DNA of 33,668 nt. Origin: DATKDP01 sp035546335. GTDB taxonomy: Bacteria > Acidobacteriota > Thermoanaerobaculia > Gp7-AA8. The position numbers and the translations under genes were made by a program. The notes under the pieces are model-generated. The model made no database searches. It had not been told where the DNA came from and saw only the letters and a list, made by a program, of their open reading frames with translations. Location: positions 1 to 33,668 of the forward strand of contig DATKDP010000048.1 in the NCBI GenBank assembly GCA_035546335.1, in the 5' to 3' direction. The stretch's first letter is position 1; each line of letters begins with the position of its first letter. Below, piece after piece: positions 32,857 through 33,668 of this stretch.

Positions 32857-32988
32857 GAAGACCGGCCAACCTTGCCGTTCGGGCGTCAACCACATTGGTA
32901 TCGCCTCGCATCCCTGCGGCGTGGGGCGACGATAGGCGCTTGAAACCGAAGTCTGAGGATTCGTCTCTCAGAGTTTGATCATAGAAGC

Positions 32989-33016
32989 CGGGCTCGGGCG
33001 CGGGCTCGGGCTGGGC
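32989..33016 (+). repeat. GGGCTC/GGGCGC short tandem tract
   Basis: Hexamer-like units GGGCTCGGGCGCGGGCTCGG followed by GCTGGGC. It is similar in style to the GGCCCG tract at 17241-17260 and has evenly spaced G-runs. Confidence 0.6.
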
Positions 33017-33079
33017 AGGTCAGGATGACGGCAGGCCGGGTGAAACCCAGCCATTGTTTTACTATATCGCCCCTTACTA

Positions 33080-33100
33080 AAATAGCTTCCGACGCTATTT
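33080..33100. promoter_or_regulatory. Perfect inverted repeat before the fic remnant
   Basis: AAATAGC and GCTATTT flank seven bases, in an AT-rich stretch (from TTGTTT at 33054) that is unlike the surrounding GC-rich DNA. It ends four bases before the ATG at 33105. It may be an operator for autoregulation or part of the promoter. Confidence 0.45.
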
Positions 33101-33104
33101 CAGG

Positions 33105-33446
33105 ATGCCGCCGCCGATGAATCGTAGGCTGCAAGGTCGCTACGTCAGGCTCGCCACCTCTGGCGAAGAAGCCTTCAAGGCCTTTGTCCCGGCACCCCTC
33201 CCGCCGCGCCCGCCCATCGACTGGACTCCGGCGTTGCGCGCTCGCTTCGACGCGGCGCTCGTGGCGCTCGGGCGGCTCGACGCGGTGACCGACCTGCTTC
33301 CGAACGCGGCGCTCCTGCTCTACAGCTTCGTGCGGATCGTCGCGGAGCTCACGCGAAGGCAGCGCGGGCGCGTGTTCAGTTACGCCCGCTATGCCGGCAT
33401 TCTCAACGAAGGCATGGGCCTGCCTGGTGGCGGCGACCGGCGCTGA
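33105..33446 (+). pseudogene. Fic family protein with the catalytic core deleted
   Basis: The 113-residue frame starts with the Fic N-terminal domain: LQGRYVRLATSGEEAFKAFV, then PAPLPPRPPIDW and LPNAALLLYSFVR. In full-length proteins this continues KEAxxSSQIEGTQSS and later the HPFxxGNGR catalytic loop; neither exists here. Instead it jumps to IVAELTRRQRGRVFSYARYA and GILNEG, which looks like the last 30 residues of Fic proteins (the 'TGRxRxRVFxYxRYLxxLNEG' tail). The two ends are joined in frame, so roughly 250 residues are missing. AMPylation activity cannot remain. ATG 33117 is an alternative start. Confidence 0.72.
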
Positions 33447-33668
33447 GCGCGCCCCCTCGTCGAGTGGCGAGACCTCGCAACGTCGGGGACATTGGACCTG
33501 AGGGGAGATCCCTCGCCTCCCCGCCTACCACCCGCTTCCAAGAAACTCCCTGTGTTTATGCGGCTTTTTTACGCCATGCCTCTCCCTTTCTGGTCATGGC
33601 CGAGCGGAAGACTCTGAGGGAAAACGGTCTCGTCAGGGCCACGCCGCCGGGCATGGTACCCGGTTTCT
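33447..33668. other. Right-edge DNA without a supported gene
   Basis: A plus-strand frame from ATG 33595 (MAERKTLRENGLVRATPPGM) is open to the window edge. It is too short to judge and no family is recognised. Confidence 0.3.

Noticed and set aside
32970..32983. AGAGTTTGATCAT, the start-like motif of 16S rRNA
   Set aside because: The next bases do not continue as 16S rRNA and no other rRNA sequence follows; a chance match.

Overview
The window looks like one contig from a GC-rich bacterium, most likely an Acidobacteriota member (Thermoanaerobaculia-like). That is an inference from gene content: a secreted VWFA-related protein of the acidobacterial type, a DUF4388 protein, RHS/polymorphic toxin DNA, many small toxin-antitoxin (TA) genes, and intergenic DNA full of dispersed palindromic repeats. 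No rRNA, tRNA, CRISPR array or prophage was seen.

Layout. (1) 1-3895: the 3' part of an RHS polymorphic toxin gene with a divergent C-terminal toxin region, overlapped by a small probable immunity gene. (2) 3.9-8.85 kb: an accessory graveyard. It holds a DD35E transposase, a complete vapC-type pair, a complete RelE/ParE pair, three further antitoxin genes whose partner toxins are missing or cut off after about 14 codons, an inactivated copy of one antitoxin, a second transposase fragment, and a mosaic scar of RHS, IS and vapC pieces. (3) 8.85-10.8 kb: two unknown small proteins and a secreted coiled-coil plus octapeptide-repeat protein resembling phage/T6SS spike beta-prisms. (4) 10.9-14.1 kb: uvrA and a small membrane protein. 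(5) 14.5-19.7 kb, minus strand: a compact run mobB, phosphoserine-phosphatase-like gene, class V aminotransferase, serA, aldo/keto reductase. Three of these together can make serine from 3-phosphoglycerate. (6) 19.8-32.7 kb: housekeeping and envelope genes: VWFA protein, AI-2E-family permease, L,D-transpeptidase-like protein, GT-C glycosyltransferase-like membrane protein, response regulator-diguanylate cyclase, DUF1028 protein, PcrA/UvrD helicase, TatA, DUF4388 protein. (7) 33.1-33.5 kb: a Fic gene in which the N-terminal domain is joined in frame to the C-terminal tail with the catalytic core missing.

The intergenic DNA is unusually structured. A roughly 100-bp repeat family (here called B) has four full copies and one partial copy. 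A roughly 107-bp repeat (A) occurs twice in opposite orientation. A short GC-rich palindromic block (C) recurs. The two larger gaps between convergent genes (21575-21868 and 28924-29182) are filled with purine-rich word repeats followed by their pyrimidine-rich complements. No single complete novel system is proven. The best leads are the RHS toxin/immunity pair, the antitoxins left behind after toxin loss, the secreted octad-repeat protein, the core-deleted Fic gene and the convergent-gene word-repeat hairpins.
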